NCBI GenBank assembly: GCA_001657395.1
Contig: LYSY01000004.1
Coordinates: 186,001 to 250,000 of the forward strand
Direction of reading: 5' to 3'
DNA length: 64,000 bases
Source of the DNA: Rhodospirillales bacterium BBD 1991-14
Lineage (GTDB): Bacteria > Pseudomonadota > Alphaproteobacteria > Kiloniellales > Kiloniellaceae
A program made the translations under genes and the position numbers. Under the pieces are notes generated by a model. The model did no database searches. It saw only the letters and a list, made by a program, of their open reading frames with translations, and was not told the DNA's origin. Shown here piece after piece: positions 10,351 to 18,194 of this stretch (position 1 is its first letter; each line of letters opens with the position of its first letter).

Positions 10351-11070
10351 TCAGGCCGGCAAGGGCGCGGGGGCCGCACGGCGGTCGCGCTGGCGGGCGC
10401 GGTCGGCCACGACGAAATCGTGCAGGGTCTTGCCCCGCTCTTCGGCGAAGCGTTCTTCCAGCACGGTCATCTCGTGCATGCGGTCCAGGCGGAAGGCGCG
10501 GAAATCGTCGCGCAGTTCGCACCAGGCGATCAGCAGCCAGACCGGGCCGTAGAAGGCCAGCGCCAGGGGCCGCACCGCCCGCTCGCTGGGGCGGCCCTCG
10601 GCCGTCACATAGTGGAAATAGAGCTTGCGCCGGTTACGCAGGGCCGCACGAATGGCCGCGGCATCGACGCTGAGGGGGGCGGCCATGTGGTCTGCGGGCG
10701 CTGCCAGCGGCGTGCGGTCGACCTGCTCGCGCAGGCTCTCCGGCAGGACCGCCTGGACCTTCGCCACCACATCGGCGGCCGCCTTGGCGAGCGCCGGATC
10801 GGCCCAGGATTCGATGATGCGTGCGCCCAGCACCAGGGCCTCGATCTCCTCCTCCGTAAACATCAGTGGCGGCAGGTCGAAACCGCGCTGCAACACATAG
10901 CCGACGCCGGCCTCTCCCTCGATCGGCACGCCGGAGGCGACCAGATCGCGGATGTCGCGGTAAATGGTGCGCTCCGACACCTCCAGGGTGTCGGCCAGGC
11001 GCCGGGCCGTCACCAGCTTGTGGCGGCGAAGCTCCTGGACAATCTGAAATAACCGGTCTGCTCGGCGCAT
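10351..11070 (-). CDS. YafY-type HTH/WYL transcriptional regulator
   Basis: A 239-residue regulator with an N-terminal winged HTH (residues 1-58; RLFQIVQELRRH...VSERTIYRDIRDL) and a C-terminal WYL ligand-sensing domain (about 125-215; Y.FHYVTAEG..S.R.V.PLAL..YGPVWLLIAWCELR). The ATG at 11070 has an excellent AGGAGGA Shine-Dalgarno. A perfect palindromic site lies 35-57 bases upstream, and an identical copy precedes the VOC gene at 12564. This suggests autoregulation and control of that gene. WYL regulators next to VOC (glyoxalase-fold) genes are a known arrangement in proteobacteria. The ligand is unknown. Confidence 0.9.
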   Translation of the reverse strand: MRRADRLFQIVQELRRHKLVTARRLADTLEVSERTIYRDIRDLVASGVPIEGEAGVGYVLQRGFDLPPLMFTEEEIEALVLGARIIESWADPALAKAAADVVAKVQAVLPESLREQVDRTPLAAPADHMAAPLSVDAAAIRAALRNRRKLYFHYVTAEGRPSERAVRPLALAFYGPVWLLIAWCELRDDFRAFRLDRMHEMTVLEERFAEERGKTLHDFVVADRARQRDRRAAPAPLPA

Positions 11071-11104
11071 GCTGTCTCCTCCTGACAGACAGCCTAACAA
11101 AAGC

Positions 11105-11127
11105 ATGCTGACAGCATGTTGTCAGGA
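11105..11127. promoter_or_regulatory. Palindromic operator candidate, copy 1 (upstream of WYL regulator)
   Basis: Contains CTGACAGCATGTTGTCAG, an inverted repeat CTGACA/TGTCAG with a 6-base spacer. The 23-base block is identical to that at 12471-12493. A further CTGACAG half-like sequence lies just downstream near 11082. It probably binds the product of the adjacent WYL gene. Confidence 0.7.
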
Positions 11128-11326
11128 GGATTTCCCCGACCCTGCCCAATCGGGTGCAAAAAACGATCCCCCGACCCCGGACTCAGGGGGGCCACGAAGT
11201 CACGGATTTCATGGCTTTGCGACGATATGCCGCTGCTTTTCATCCTAGGATTCAGGTCCAGGTCAATGCCCGGCCGGACAGAGGCGGATAAAGCATCCCC
11301 GTATTCCACCAACAAATGAGGGGATG

Positions 11327-12274
11327 ATGTTTCCAACTGTGTTTACGGGTGCCAGAAACGCTGTCGCTTTTGCCGCCCTTGCTCTGTCCCTTGGCCTTGC
11401 CGGCCCACTGGCCGCCGAGGAGAACGGCGACGGGTTCCTTGGTCTGGATCTGAAGGGTTCCCTGGGGGAGGGGCGTCACAGCCGTTACGTGCCGCCGCTG
11501 ACCAACCCGATCTTCAACGAGACCCCTTACATCACCACCGAGGCGCGGGCCATTTACTTCTATCACCGGCTGCCGGAGGATTTCGTTACCGACGGCGGCG
11601 ATGTCAATCTGGTGGCCCTCCAGCTCCGGCTGGCGATCACCGAGCGGCTTGGGTTCATCGCGACCAAAGACGGCTACGTCGACTTCGACTTCGATGAAAC
11701 CCTGCCCGATACCGACGGCTTCGCGAACATCGCGTTCGGGTTCAAATACGCGATCATTTCCGACCCGGTCAACGAGGGTATCCTGACTGCGGGCCTGCGC
11801 TACGAAATCCCGATCCACGACCTGGATACGGGCGGCATCGAACTGCAGGGCAACGGCGACGGTTTCCTCAACCCCTTCATCACCGCAGCCCGCGCCTTCG
11901 GCGACTTCGGGCTGCAGGCCAGCTTCGGCGCCAACTTCGCATTGGATCCGGACGAGGACACCTCGATCCTGCATTACTCCGTGCACGCGGACTACGAGGT
12001 GTTGCCGGGGCTGTTCCCAATCGTGGAGCTGAACGGCTTCACCGCCTTCAACAACGCTGACCGGCTGACCGGGGCGCTGGGCGACCTTGACGGCGTCGAC
12101 GTCCTCAACTTCGGCAGCGAGGATCGCGATACCACCATCACGATCGGCGGCGGCGCCCGCTATCGGCTGAACGACCATTTCCAGTTCGGCCTGGGCGCGG
12201 AGACGCCGATCACCGATAAGGACGACACGATCTTCGACTACCGGGTCTACTTCGACCTCGTGGCGCATTTCTGA
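11327..12274 (+). CDS. Putative outer-membrane beta-barrel protein
   Basis: 315 residues with a signal peptide (hydrophobic core VAFAALALSLGLAGPLAA, cleavage near residue 30). Alternating amphipathic strands follow, ending in the C-terminal aromatic signature ...YFDLVAHF, which is recognised by the BAM machinery. Strand-like segments such as LRLAITERLGFIAT and LNDHFQFGLGAETPI support a barrel of roughly 12 strands, like the transporter-type families of uncharacterised OM proteins. I prefer ATG at 11327 to 11324, because GAGG then sits 5 bases upstream. Substrate unknown. No close cotranscribed gene. Confidence 0.65.
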   Translation: MFPTVFTGARNAVAFAALALSLGLAGPLAAEENGDGFLGLDLKGSLGEGRHSRYVPPLTNPIFNETPYITTEARAIYFYHRLPEDFVTDGGDVNLVALQLRLAITERLGFIATKDGYVDFDFDETLPDTDGFANIAFGFKYAIISDPVNEGILTAGLRYEIPIHDLDTGGIELQGNGDGFLNPFITAARAFGDFGLQASFGANFALDPDEDTSILHYSVHADYEVLPGLFPIVELNGFTAFNNADRLTGALGDLDGVDVLNFGSEDRDTTITIGGGARYRLNDHFQFGLGAETPITDKDDTIFDYRVYFDLVAHF

Positions 12275-12293
12275 CCACGGACCCGTCGGCGCG

Positions 12294-12367
12294 ACGGCCC
12301 TGCGGGGTGGCTGCGCCGACTCCTGACTGGCCTGGGCTGGCCCCGCTCTGCGTTCCCGCAGGGCCGT
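12294..12367. repeat. Long-range 13-bp inverted repeat
   Basis: ACGGCCCTGCGGG at 12294-12306 is the exact reverse complement of 12355-12367, with 48 bases between. It begins 20 bases after the stop of the outer-membrane gene. It may form a 3' hairpin, but there is no T-run, so it is not a classical terminator. Confidence 0.6.
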
Positions 12368-12470
12368 TGCCGGCCCCGGCCAGATTTCTCCGATGCGACC
12401 CTGCGTATGCGGCGTCCGGCCGGGCGTCCACCCGGCTGGCTCCGCGCCTTAATGACAGCTTCCGCACATG

Positions 12471-12493
12471 ATGCTGACAGCATGTTGTCAGGA
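12471..12493. promoter_or_regulatory. Palindromic operator candidate, copy 2 (upstream of VOC gene)
   Basis: Identical 23 bases to the site at 11105-11127, in the same orientation relative to the + strand. It lies 71-93 bases before the VOC gene at 12564. With copy 1 upstream of the WYL regulator it forms a two-gene candidate regulon. Confidence 0.7.
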
Positions 12494-12563
12494 CGGCTCT
12501 GCTACATAAGGGGGCAAGAACAAAGCCCGAATATAAGCCCCCGAGCCATGGAGACGCGCCGCC

Positions 12564-13046
12564 ATGCGGATGAGCAGCCTGCATCCCATCATCACCACGG
12601 ACCGCTTCGCCGAAACCAAGACCTTCTACCGTGCGCTGCAGTTCACCTACGCCTTTGAAGGCGAGTGGTACGTCCATCTCGTCTGGCCCGCCAATCCGGC
12701 CCTGCAACTGGCCTTCATGCGCCCCGGCCAGGCGAACCAGCACCCGCTGTTCCGCTCCCGCTTCGACGGCAAGGGCCTGTTCCTCGGGGTGGAGGTGGCC
12801 GAAGTCGACAGCGTGCACGATGACCTGCTGCGGCGCGGGTTCGAGGTCGAAATCGCGCTTCGGGACGAGCCCTGGGGCCAGCGTCATTTTGCGATCCAGG
12901 ACCCCAACGGGATCGTTCTGGACTTCTATACCGCGACCGAGCCGACCGCGGACTACGCCGCGCAGTACCGCGACCCCGGCAAGCCGCTGGCCAAGACACC
13001 CGTGGCGGAGCGGATCCTGGCGCTTGCCGACCCCGCCCTCGGCTGA
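12564..13046 (+). CDS. VOC family (glyoxalase-fold) protein
   Basis: 160 residues with a vicinal-oxygen-chelate fold: paired beta-alpha-beta-beta-beta units beginning LHPIITTDRFAETKTFYRALQFTY and ending with FAIQDPNGIVLDFYTATEP. The metal-type Glu of typical glyoxalase I is replaced by Asp (VLDFY), so a glyoxalase reaction is not certain; resistance or isomerase roles are possible. The gene follows a copy of the WYL operator candidate and precedes a second VOC gene, so the pair may be induced together through the regulator at 10.4-11.1 kb. Confidence 0.85.
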   Translation: MRMSSLHPIITTDRFAETKTFYRALQFTYAFEGEWYVHLVWPANPALQLAFMRPGQANQHPLFRSRFDGKGLFLGVEVAEVDSVHDDLLRRGFEVEIALRDEPWGQRHFAIQDPNGIVLDFYTATEPTADYAAQYRDPGKPLAKTPVAERILALADPALG

Positions 13047-13058
13047 GGGAGCCTTGCC

Positions 13059-13148
13059 CAGGATCCACAAGACCAGGATCCACAAGACCAGGATCCACAA
13101 GACCAGGATCCACAAGACCAGGATCCAAAAGACCAGGATCCAAAAGAA
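13059..13148. repeat. Six tandem 15-bp repeats
   Basis: Six consecutive units of CAGGATCCACAAGAC; the last two carry CAAAAG instead of CACAAG. The array fills the gap between the two VOC genes. Period 15 keeps it open in several frames, giving repetitive but surely spurious ORFs on both strands. No spacer structure, so not CRISPR. Confidence 0.95.
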
Positions 13149-13174
13149 CCGAGACAAAACGAGAGGCTGAACAG

Positions 13175-13675
13175 ATGACGGAAACGCTTACCGCGCAAGC
13201 AGCAGAGTCCGATGCGGCCACCAGCGGGCAGCCCGCCGCGCCGGAGCCGGTCCTGGGTACCATGAACCATCTTGGCATCACGGTCAGTGATCTGGCGGAG
13301 TCGACCGAGCGCTTCTATGCGCCGCTGCTGCGCTTTCTCGGCTACGAGGTGATCCACCAGACTGCGGAGATGTCGGTCTGGCTCGCGGCCAGCGGCTGCG
13401 CGGTGAATCTCTGGCAGGCCCGGCCCGAGCATGCCGGACACAAGCACGAACGCTATGCACCCGGCTTTCATCACTTCGCCTTCAATGCCGACAGCCGGGA
13501 GACGGTGGATCGCTGCCACGACTTTCTGCGCGGGCAAGGGATCGAGATCCTCGATCCGCCGGCGGAATACGACTACGAGCCGGGCTACTACGCGCTGTTC
13601 TTTGCCGACCCGGACGGCATGAAGTTCGAGCTGGTCCACCTGCCGCCGCCGGCCAGCGCCTCCATCGTCGCGTGA
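13175..13675 (+). CDS. VOC family protein (lactoylglutathione lyase-like)
   Basis: 166 residues. After a variable Ala/Pro-rich N-terminus, the VOC fold starts at about residue 30: MNHLGITVSDLAESTERFYAPLLRFLGYE. It ends with YYALFFADPDGMKFELVHLPPP. The metal-site pattern H (in NHLGI), H (HHFAFNADS) and E (KFELVH) fits an active glyoxalase/dioxygenase superfamily enzyme. Substrate unknown. It is separated from the first VOC gene by the 15-bp array and probably lies in the same operon; a GAGAGG Shine-Dalgarno lies upstream of the ATG. Confidence 0.85.
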   Translation: MTETLTAQAAESDAATSGQPAAPEPVLGTMNHLGITVSDLAESTERFYAPLLRFLGYEVIHQTAEMSVWLAASGCAVNLWQARPEHAGHKHERYAPGFHHFAFNADSRETVDRCHDFLRGQGIEILDPPAEYDYEPGYYALFFADPDGMKFELVHLPPPASASIVA

Positions 13676-13704
13676 GCGCGTTCTATTACCGTCGCGTGAG
13701 CGCG

Positions 13705-14352
13705 CTACTGCAGGCGCTGCAGGAACGCGTGCAGCGCCTGGAGGGCTTCCTGCCAGTTCTGCTCGGCGGTGCGGCCGCTGGCTTTGCGCGGTTTCAGGTC
13801 GTGATCGCCGTCTTCGGCCCAGTGAAGGTCGATGCTGGCCGAAAGCCGGTAGCCGGCCACCTCGTCGTGGCTGCCCATGGCATCGCGGCTGCCCTGCAGG
13901 ATGAGGGTCGGAACCGAGAGGTCTTCCAGGTGTTCGGTGCGCAGGCGCTCGGGCTTGCCGGCAGGGTGAAAGGGATAGCCGAGACACGCCAGACCCCGCA
14001 CGCCGGCGGTCCCGGCGATCAGGCTGGCCATGCGTCCGCCCATCGATTTGCCGCCGATCACCAACCGCTCGGGCCCCAGCCGGTCGATCACCGCCTGCCA
14101 GGTGGCGAGCAGCAGCGCGGCGCGGTCGGGCGGACGCCGTTTACCGTCGCCGCGGCGCCTGGCCATGTAGGGAAACTCGAAACGCAGCACCCGCCAGCCG
14201 CGCTCCGCCAGGCCTTCGGCGAAGAAGCGCATGAAGGGGGTGTCCATCGGCGCGCCGGCGCCGTGGGCAAACGCGAAGGTGAGGGCCGCCTTTGCCGGGC
14301 CGTCGCTCAGGAAATGCGGGGCTTCGACAGCTACATCTTTGGGATCGTTCAT
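13705..14352 (-). CDS. Alpha/beta hydrolase of the KANL3/Tex30 type
   Basis: 215 residues of alpha/beta-hydrolase fold. Near the N-terminus FAHGAGAPMDTPFM resembles the oxyanion-hole region. The nucleophile elbow is GGKSMGGRMAS (Ser near residue 100), and an acid and a His follow (LILQGSRDAMG and DGDHDLKPRK). This pattern matches the small KANL3/Tex30-like family of bacterial dienelactone-hydrolase relatives; the reaction is not known. I chose the ATG at 14352. A TTG at 14376 would add eight residues. No Shine-Dalgarno decides between them. Confidence 0.8.
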   Translation of the reverse strand: MNDPKDVAVEAPHFLSDGPAKAALTFAFAHGAGAPMDTPFMRFFAEGLAERGWRVLRFEFPYMARRRGDGKRRPPDRAALLLATWQAVIDRLGPERLVIGGKSMGGRMASLIAGTAGVRGLACLGYPFHPAGKPERLRTEHLEDLSVPTLILQGSRDAMGSHDEVAGYRLSASIDLHWAEDGDHDLKPRKASGRTAEQNWQEALQALHAFLQRLQ

Positions 14353-14498
14353 GTTTTTTAAGCCGAATTGCTTCAAGGGAACGGCGCTGGCGTAACGCTC
14401 TCTTAACCAAGCCCGGCAATGATAGAGCGGGTCCGAAGCCTTGTCCGCTTCGGTCCCGCAAGACCGGAAAACGACCGCAAACCGCTGGAGAGGCTGCT

Positions 14499-14729
14499 AT
14501 GGAGCGCCCGAAGCAAGAGGCCGCAGACGACATCCGCCACCGCGACCTCAGCCAGATCCCCGAGGACGAAATGACCTTCGAGGAGAAGCGCGAGCTGAGG
14601 CGCCGTTTCGAGGAGTTCGTCGGCCTGATGCGGCGGCCCTCTGTCGCGGACAAGCTGGGGGCCAAGCCTTCGGAGAAGAAGGTCCGGCCCTGGGATCCCG
14701 CAAAGGCGAAGAAGCAACGCCCGATCTGA
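14499..14729 (+). CDS. Small charged hypothetical protein (76 aa)
   Basis: Highly charged and mostly helical: PEDEMTFEEKRELRRRFEEFVGLMRRP, then a Lys/Pro-rich tail. The ATG at 14499 has a strong GGAGAGG Shine-Dalgarno 6 bases upstream. The ORF-track start at 14292 has no such signal and overlaps the hydrolase gene in antisense. It sits between the hydrolase and sspB, convergent with sspB. I do not recognise the family. Confidence 0.65.
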   Translation: MERPKQEAADDIRHRDLSQIPEDEMTFEEKRELRRRFEEFVGLMRRPSVADKLGAKPSEKKVRPWDPAKAKKQRPI

Positions 14730-14832
14730 CCCGGCCTGAGGACGGCCTGGCGGCGCCGGGTCGCCCCTCGGCGGTTCTCCCGGCGGTTCCCAAAGTTCCG
14801 ATCTGCTCCGAAAGCCGGGTTTTCTCCGGGCG

Positions 14833-15402
14833 CTACTTCTTGCGGAAGGCGTCGAGGGTAACGACCTTCTCGGCGGCGGGGGCCGCCTCGTCCTTGCCTT
14901 CGGTATCGCCGTCCGCTTCCGCCGTTTCCGCAGGCTCGCCGTCCTGCTGTTCGGAGCCCTCGCCCTGGTCGGAGAGACCGGATTTCGCTCCCTCCAGGAC
15001 CTGGGCGGCCGAGCCGCCCTCACGGGGCGCCGTACCCCCGGCAGCGGAGTCCACGTCGAACTGCAGGCCGAAGCGCACCGACGGATCGGCAAAGGCGGTG
15101 ACCGAGGAGAAGGGCACGAGCAGGCGGTGCGGGACGTCCGCAAAGCTGAGCGTTACCGAGAACTCCGTCTCGGCGATCTCCAGGCCCCAGAACTGGTGCT
15201 GCAGAACGATCGTCATCTCCCCGGGATAGCGGTCCCGGAGCGTGGAGGGCATCTCCACGCCGTCCTGATCGGTACGAAAGGTGATGTAGAAGTGATGGTT
15301 GCCCGGCAAACCGTGTTCCGAAACATACGTCAGCGCCCGTCTGACGACGCTGCGCAGGGCATCTTCGACCATGCGGTCGTATCGCAATTCCTCTTTCGCC
15401 AT
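14833..15402 (-). CDS. sspB: ClpXP adaptor SspB-like protein
   Basis: The SspB homologue tethers ssrA-tagged proteins to ClpXP. 189 residues. The folded substrate-binding domain covers residues 1-115 (DALRSVVRRALTYV, HHFYITFRTDQDGV, MTIVLQHQFWGLEI, PHRLLVPFSSVTAFADPSV). An acidic Gly/Glu/Ala-rich linker follows, and then a short C-terminal ClpX-binding tail, EKVVTLDAFRKK, the usual alphaproteobacterial layout. The start ATG at 15402 has GGAGG 3 bases upstream. The gene for tmRNA, which encodes the tag this adaptor recognises, lies immediately upstream on the same strand. Confidence 0.93.
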   Translation of the reverse strand: MAKEELRYDRMVEDALRSVVRRALTYVSEHGLPGNHHFYITFRTDQDGVEMPSTLRDRYPGEMTIVLQHQFWGLEIAETEFSVTLSFADVPHRLLVPFSSVTAFADPSVRFGLQFDVDSAAGGTAPREGGSAAQVLEGAKSGLSDQGEGSEQQDGEPAETAEADGDTEGKDEAAPAAEKVVTLDAFRKK

Positions 15403-15539
15403 AGCCTCCACCACGGTTTCGCGCTCCCTGCACGCTGACCCGCTGCGCCTCTTGTCTGCTGTGCCGGGCTGCGAAAGCGTCGGCCTGGACGGTTGCGGGC
15501 CGGGCTCCGGTGCTGTACCGGCGCCCCGAGTGGGGCGCT

Positions 15540-15867
15540 TCTGTTGCCAGGTGCGCCCCGAACCCCGCCTAGACGTGTGAAGGCCTAGGGCTTAAGTCGG
15601 CTAACCCGACCGCTATTAAGCGGCGAGGCGTGCCTCACTGTAGTTGTCGTTCGCAACTATAGTATGGCCCGATAACGGCGGTACCATGCCGGGAACCAAA
15701 CCCATCTTTACCACGCACGTCGATCCTGTTTCGCCCCCAAAAAGGCCCCCTCAAATCCACGAAGATCGGCTGAATCGGGGGAAATTTGGTGGAGGCGCCG
15801 GGTACTGCCCCCGGGTCCGTCGCGCTTATTCCACGGGCCTGTTTAGCGCCATAGCCGGAAAACCGGC
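15540..15867 (-). ncRNA. ssrA: tmRNA, circularly permuted two-piece form
   Basis: tmRNA rescues stalled ribosomes and adds a degradation tag. On the minus strand the acceptor piece comes first: a GCCGG-tttt-CCGGC hairpin, a T-arm region, and CGCCTCCACCA ending at 15787. An intervening segment follows, then the coding piece from 15738 (GGGGGCG, which pairs with CGCCTCC of the acceptor). The tag frame starts at 15654 and reads ANDNYSEARLAA with tandem TAA TAG stops at 15618-15613. This permuted order is the known alphaproteobacterial form. Exact ends are approximate: the right end is set at the first hairpin and the left end at a GC-rich hairpin near 15521-15538. Confidence 0.93.
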
Positions 15868-15873
15868 ACATGT

Positions 15874-15902
15874 AATATAGGCACTTTCCGGGGCGGTTGA
15901 AA
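15874..15902 (-). promoter_or_regulatory. Candidate ssrA promoter
   Basis: On the minus strand TATATT (15879-15874) is a good -10 box, placed about 7 bases before the first ssrA hairpin. A weak -35, TTTCAA, lies at a 17-base spacing. Confidence 0.45.
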
Positions 15903-16179
15903 GAACCGCGAAGGGGGCCGGGGACGGACAGTCGGACCTGGCGCCGGCAACCTGGGGTTAAGGAAAGCTCAAGGTGTTGCGGCGGCGGGCGCCGTGGCAG
16001 GGTGCGCCATGGCAGGGGGCGCAGCGGATAGCGCTGCCCGGATAGCGATGCACTGCCGCGGGCGTTGCGCTACACTTACCGCTGCCGACTCGGTGGGCCC
16101 GGCGGCAGCCGGGCACAGCGATAAGGCTGCAGGACCTTTGGCCGGGCGAAGACCTTTACAGCTTGGGATTTGACGGAAC

Positions 16180-16974
16180 GTGAAGCAATACCTCGACCTC
16201 CTGCGCAAGGTGCGCGAGGACGGTGTCTACAAGGGCGACCGCACCGGGACCGGAACGCAAAGCATCTTCGGCCATCAGATGCGCTTCGATCTCTCCGAGG
16301 GCTTTCCGCTGGTCACCACCAAGAAGTTGCACGTGAAGTCCATCGTTCACGAACTCCTCTGGTTCCTTAAGGGCGATACCAACATCGCCTACCTCAGGGA
16401 CAACGGCGTGCGCATCTGGGACGAGTGGGCCGACGAGAACGGCAACCTCGGCCCGGTCTACGGCGCCCAATGGCGATCCTGGCCGGCGCCTGATGGTGGC
16501 CATATCGATCAGATCGGCCAGATCCTCGACCAGTTGCAGTCCAATCCGAACTCCCGCCGCCTGGTGGTCTGCGCCTGGAACGTGGCGGAGATTGAGCGCA
16601 TGGCCCTGCCGCCCTGCCATTGCCTGTTCCAGTTCTATGTCGCCGATGGGCGTCTGTCCTGCCAGCTTTACCAGCGCAGCGCCGACATCTTCCTCGGGGT
16701 GCCGTTCAACATCGCCTCCTACGCGCTTCTCACCATGATGATGGCGCAGGTTGCGGACCTTGAGCCCGGGGATTTCGTGCACACCCTGGGGGATGCCCAC
16801 CTCTATGTGAACCATCAGCAGCAGGCGGACCTGCAGCTCCAGCGCGCGCCGTTGCCGCTGCCCCGGATGCGCATCAATCCGGCGGTGCGCGACCTCTTCG
16901 CCTTTCGCTACGAGGACTTTGAACTGATCGGCTACGAGGCTCACCCGCACATCTCGGCGCCCGTGGCCGTCTGA
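16180..16974 (+). CDS. thyA: Thymidylate synthase
   Basis: Methylates dUMP to dTMP with methylene-tetrahydrofolate, giving dihydrofolate. At 264 residues it has the E. coli length exactly. The catalytic Cys is at residue 146 in [13 protein letters not shown]. The phosphate-binding Arg regions ([19 protein letters not shown]) and [17 protein letters not shown] are intact. It starts at GTG 16180 ([11 protein letters not shown]), which aligns with the family N-terminus. It is followed closely by folA, which regenerates tetrahydrofolate, a common operon pair. Confidence 0.98.
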   Translation: MKQYLDLLRKVREDGVYKGDRTGTGTQSIFGHQMRFDLSEGFPLVTTKKLHVKSIVHELLWFLKGDTNIAYLRDNGVRIWDEWADENGNLGPVYGAQWRSWPAPDGGHIDQIGQILDQLQSNPNSRRLVVCAWNVAEIERMALPPCHCLFQFYVADGRLSCQLYQRSADIFLGVPFNIASYALLTMMMAQVADLEPGDFVHTLGDAHLYVNHQQQADLQLQRAPLPLPRMRINPAVRDLFAFRYEDFELIGYEAHPHISAPVAV

Positions 16975-16994
16975 CCGGGTCTCGTTTGCGCGCG

Positions 16995-17537
16995 ATGTCG
17001 GAGGTTCCCATTGCCCTGATTCTGGCGCGCGGCGAGAACGGCGTCATCGGTCGCGAGGGCGGGCTGCCCTGGCATCTCTCCGGCGATCTCAGGTTCTTCA
17101 AGGCCCAGACCCTAGGCAAGCCGATCGTCATGGGCCGTAAGACCTTCCAGTCCATCGGCCGGCCGCTGCCGGGCCGCCCGAACCTGGTGGTCAGCCGCGA
17201 TCCCGCGTTCCACCCGGAGGGCGCGGAGGTCTTCGCCGATCTTGAGGCGGCGCTCGCCCGGGCCTCCGACCTGGCGGCCGAGATCCCGGAAGGCGGGCCG
17301 CGGCGCGAGGTCATGATCATCGGCGGTGGGCAGATCTACGCCCTGACGCTGGCGCGGGCGCAGCGCATCTATCTGACGGAGGTCCACGCCGCGCCCGAAG
17401 GCGACACTTCTTTTCCGGCGCTTGATCCGAGCCAGTGGCGCGAGATCCTGCGCGAGGACCAGGCCTCGCCCGGGGAGGGGCAGCCCGCCTTCAGTTTCGT
17501 GATTCTGGAGCGCAGCGGAGCGGCGCCCGGCCCTTAG
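16995..17537 (+). CDS. folA: Dihydrofolate reductase
   Basis: Reduces dihydrofolate to tetrahydrofolate with NADPH, completing the cycle with ThyA just upstream (20-base gap). 180 residues. The N-terminal IALILARGENGVIGREGGLPW holds the loop and Trp of the active site. GKPIVMGRKTFQSIGRPLPGR is the NADPH-binding signature, and MIIGGGQIYAL follows later. The residue after LPWHLSGDL fits the catalytic acid region. I took ATG 16995 (MSEVPIALI); the ORF-track start is a TTG nine bases earlier. Confidence 0.96.
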   Translation: MSEVPIALILARGENGVIGREGGLPWHLSGDLRFFKAQTLGKPIVMGRKTFQSIGRPLPGRPNLVVSRDPAFHPEGAEVFADLEAALARASDLAAEIPEGGPRREVMIIGGGQIYALTLARAQRIYLTEVHAAPEGDTSFPALDPSQWREILREDQASPGEGQPAFSFVILERSGAAPGP

Positions 17538-17561
17538 GTCGCGCCGGCCTGGTCGCAGCGG

Positions 17562-17590
17562 TTCAATCTTGTCCGGATAGGCTCTACACT
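17562..17590 (+). promoter_or_regulatory. Candidate promoter of the SRPBCC gene
   Basis: TTCAAT and TACACT are separated by 17 bases, and the gene starts 42 bases further on. The TACACT box also occurs upstream of thyA (16071) and of the DegP gene (22801). Confidence 0.4.
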
Positions 17591-17631
17591 GTCCCGGCAG
17601 TCATCATCAAGGAAGGGGAGGTCGCACGGTC

Positions 17632-18051
17632 ATGCCAAAGGTCAGTTCCACGACGGAACTGCCGGTTCCGGCCCAGGCTGTCTGGTCGGTCATCGGCAAC
17701 TTCAACGGCCTGCCGGACTGGCATCCGGCGGTGCAGAAAAGCGAAAGCAAGTCCGACGGCGGCACCACCCTGCGGACGGTCACGCTGATGGGCGGCGGCA
17801 CCATCGAAGAGAAGCTTGAGGAGATCGACGAGCACGAGCGGCTCTACACCTACTCGATCCTTTCCAGCCCGCTGCCGGTTGCCAACTACACCGCGACCCT
17901 GCGGGTGCGCGAGGCGGAATCGGGTGGCTGCACGGTCGAGTGGTCCAGCGAGTTCGACGCCTCGGGCGCTACCGAGAACACGGCGATCGAGCAGATCAGC
18001 CAGGTCTACGAAGCCGGATTCGAGAACCTCAAACGCATGTTCGGCGGCTGA
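17632..18051 (+). CDS. SRPBCC (START-like) family protein
   Basis: 139 residues of the polyketide-cyclase/START-like superfamily: a helix-grip fold with a hydrophobic ligand cavity. Typical pieces are VWSVIGNFNGLPDWHPAV near the N-terminus, YTYSILSSPLPVANYTATLRV in the middle, and a C-terminal helix YEAGFENLKRMFGG. It resembles the MxaD/YndB-like single-domain members; the ligand is unknown. GGGGAGG lies about 10 bases before the ATG. The gene stands alone with its own candidate promoter. Confidence 0.85.
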   Translation: MPKVSSTTELPVPAQAVWSVIGNFNGLPDWHPAVQKSESKSDGGTTLRTVTLMGGGTIEEKLEEIDEHERLYTYSILSSPLPVANYTATLRVREAESGGCTVEWSSEFDASGATENTAIEQISQVYEAGFENLKRMFGG

Positions 18052-18076
18052 GTATCCCTCAACCGCCGAACTTCAA

Positions 18077-18146
18077 GCGCCGGACCTCTCGCGCCGGACC
18101 TCTCGCGCCGGACCTCTCGCGCCGGACCTCTCGCGCCGGACCTCAC
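18077..18146. repeat. Five tandem 14-bp repeats
   Basis: Five units of GCGCCGGACCTCTC; the last has CTCAC. They lie 26 bases after the SRPBCC stop, in the convergent gap before the YHS gene. The unit differs from the 15-bp array at 13.1 kb. Confidence 0.95.
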
Positions 18147-18194
18147 CCGATGAACCGGCAGGACCTGCCGGTCCTGGTCATGAACGGCCTTTGA

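Noticed and set aside
13059-13148. Possible CRISPR array
   Set aside because: Repeats are directly tandem without spacers, and no cas gene is near. The 18077-18146 array was rejected for the same reason.
15644-15880. 78-aa ORFs on both strands in the sspB-thyA gap
   Set aside because: They lie within the tmRNA gene; the only meaningful reading there is the tag frame.
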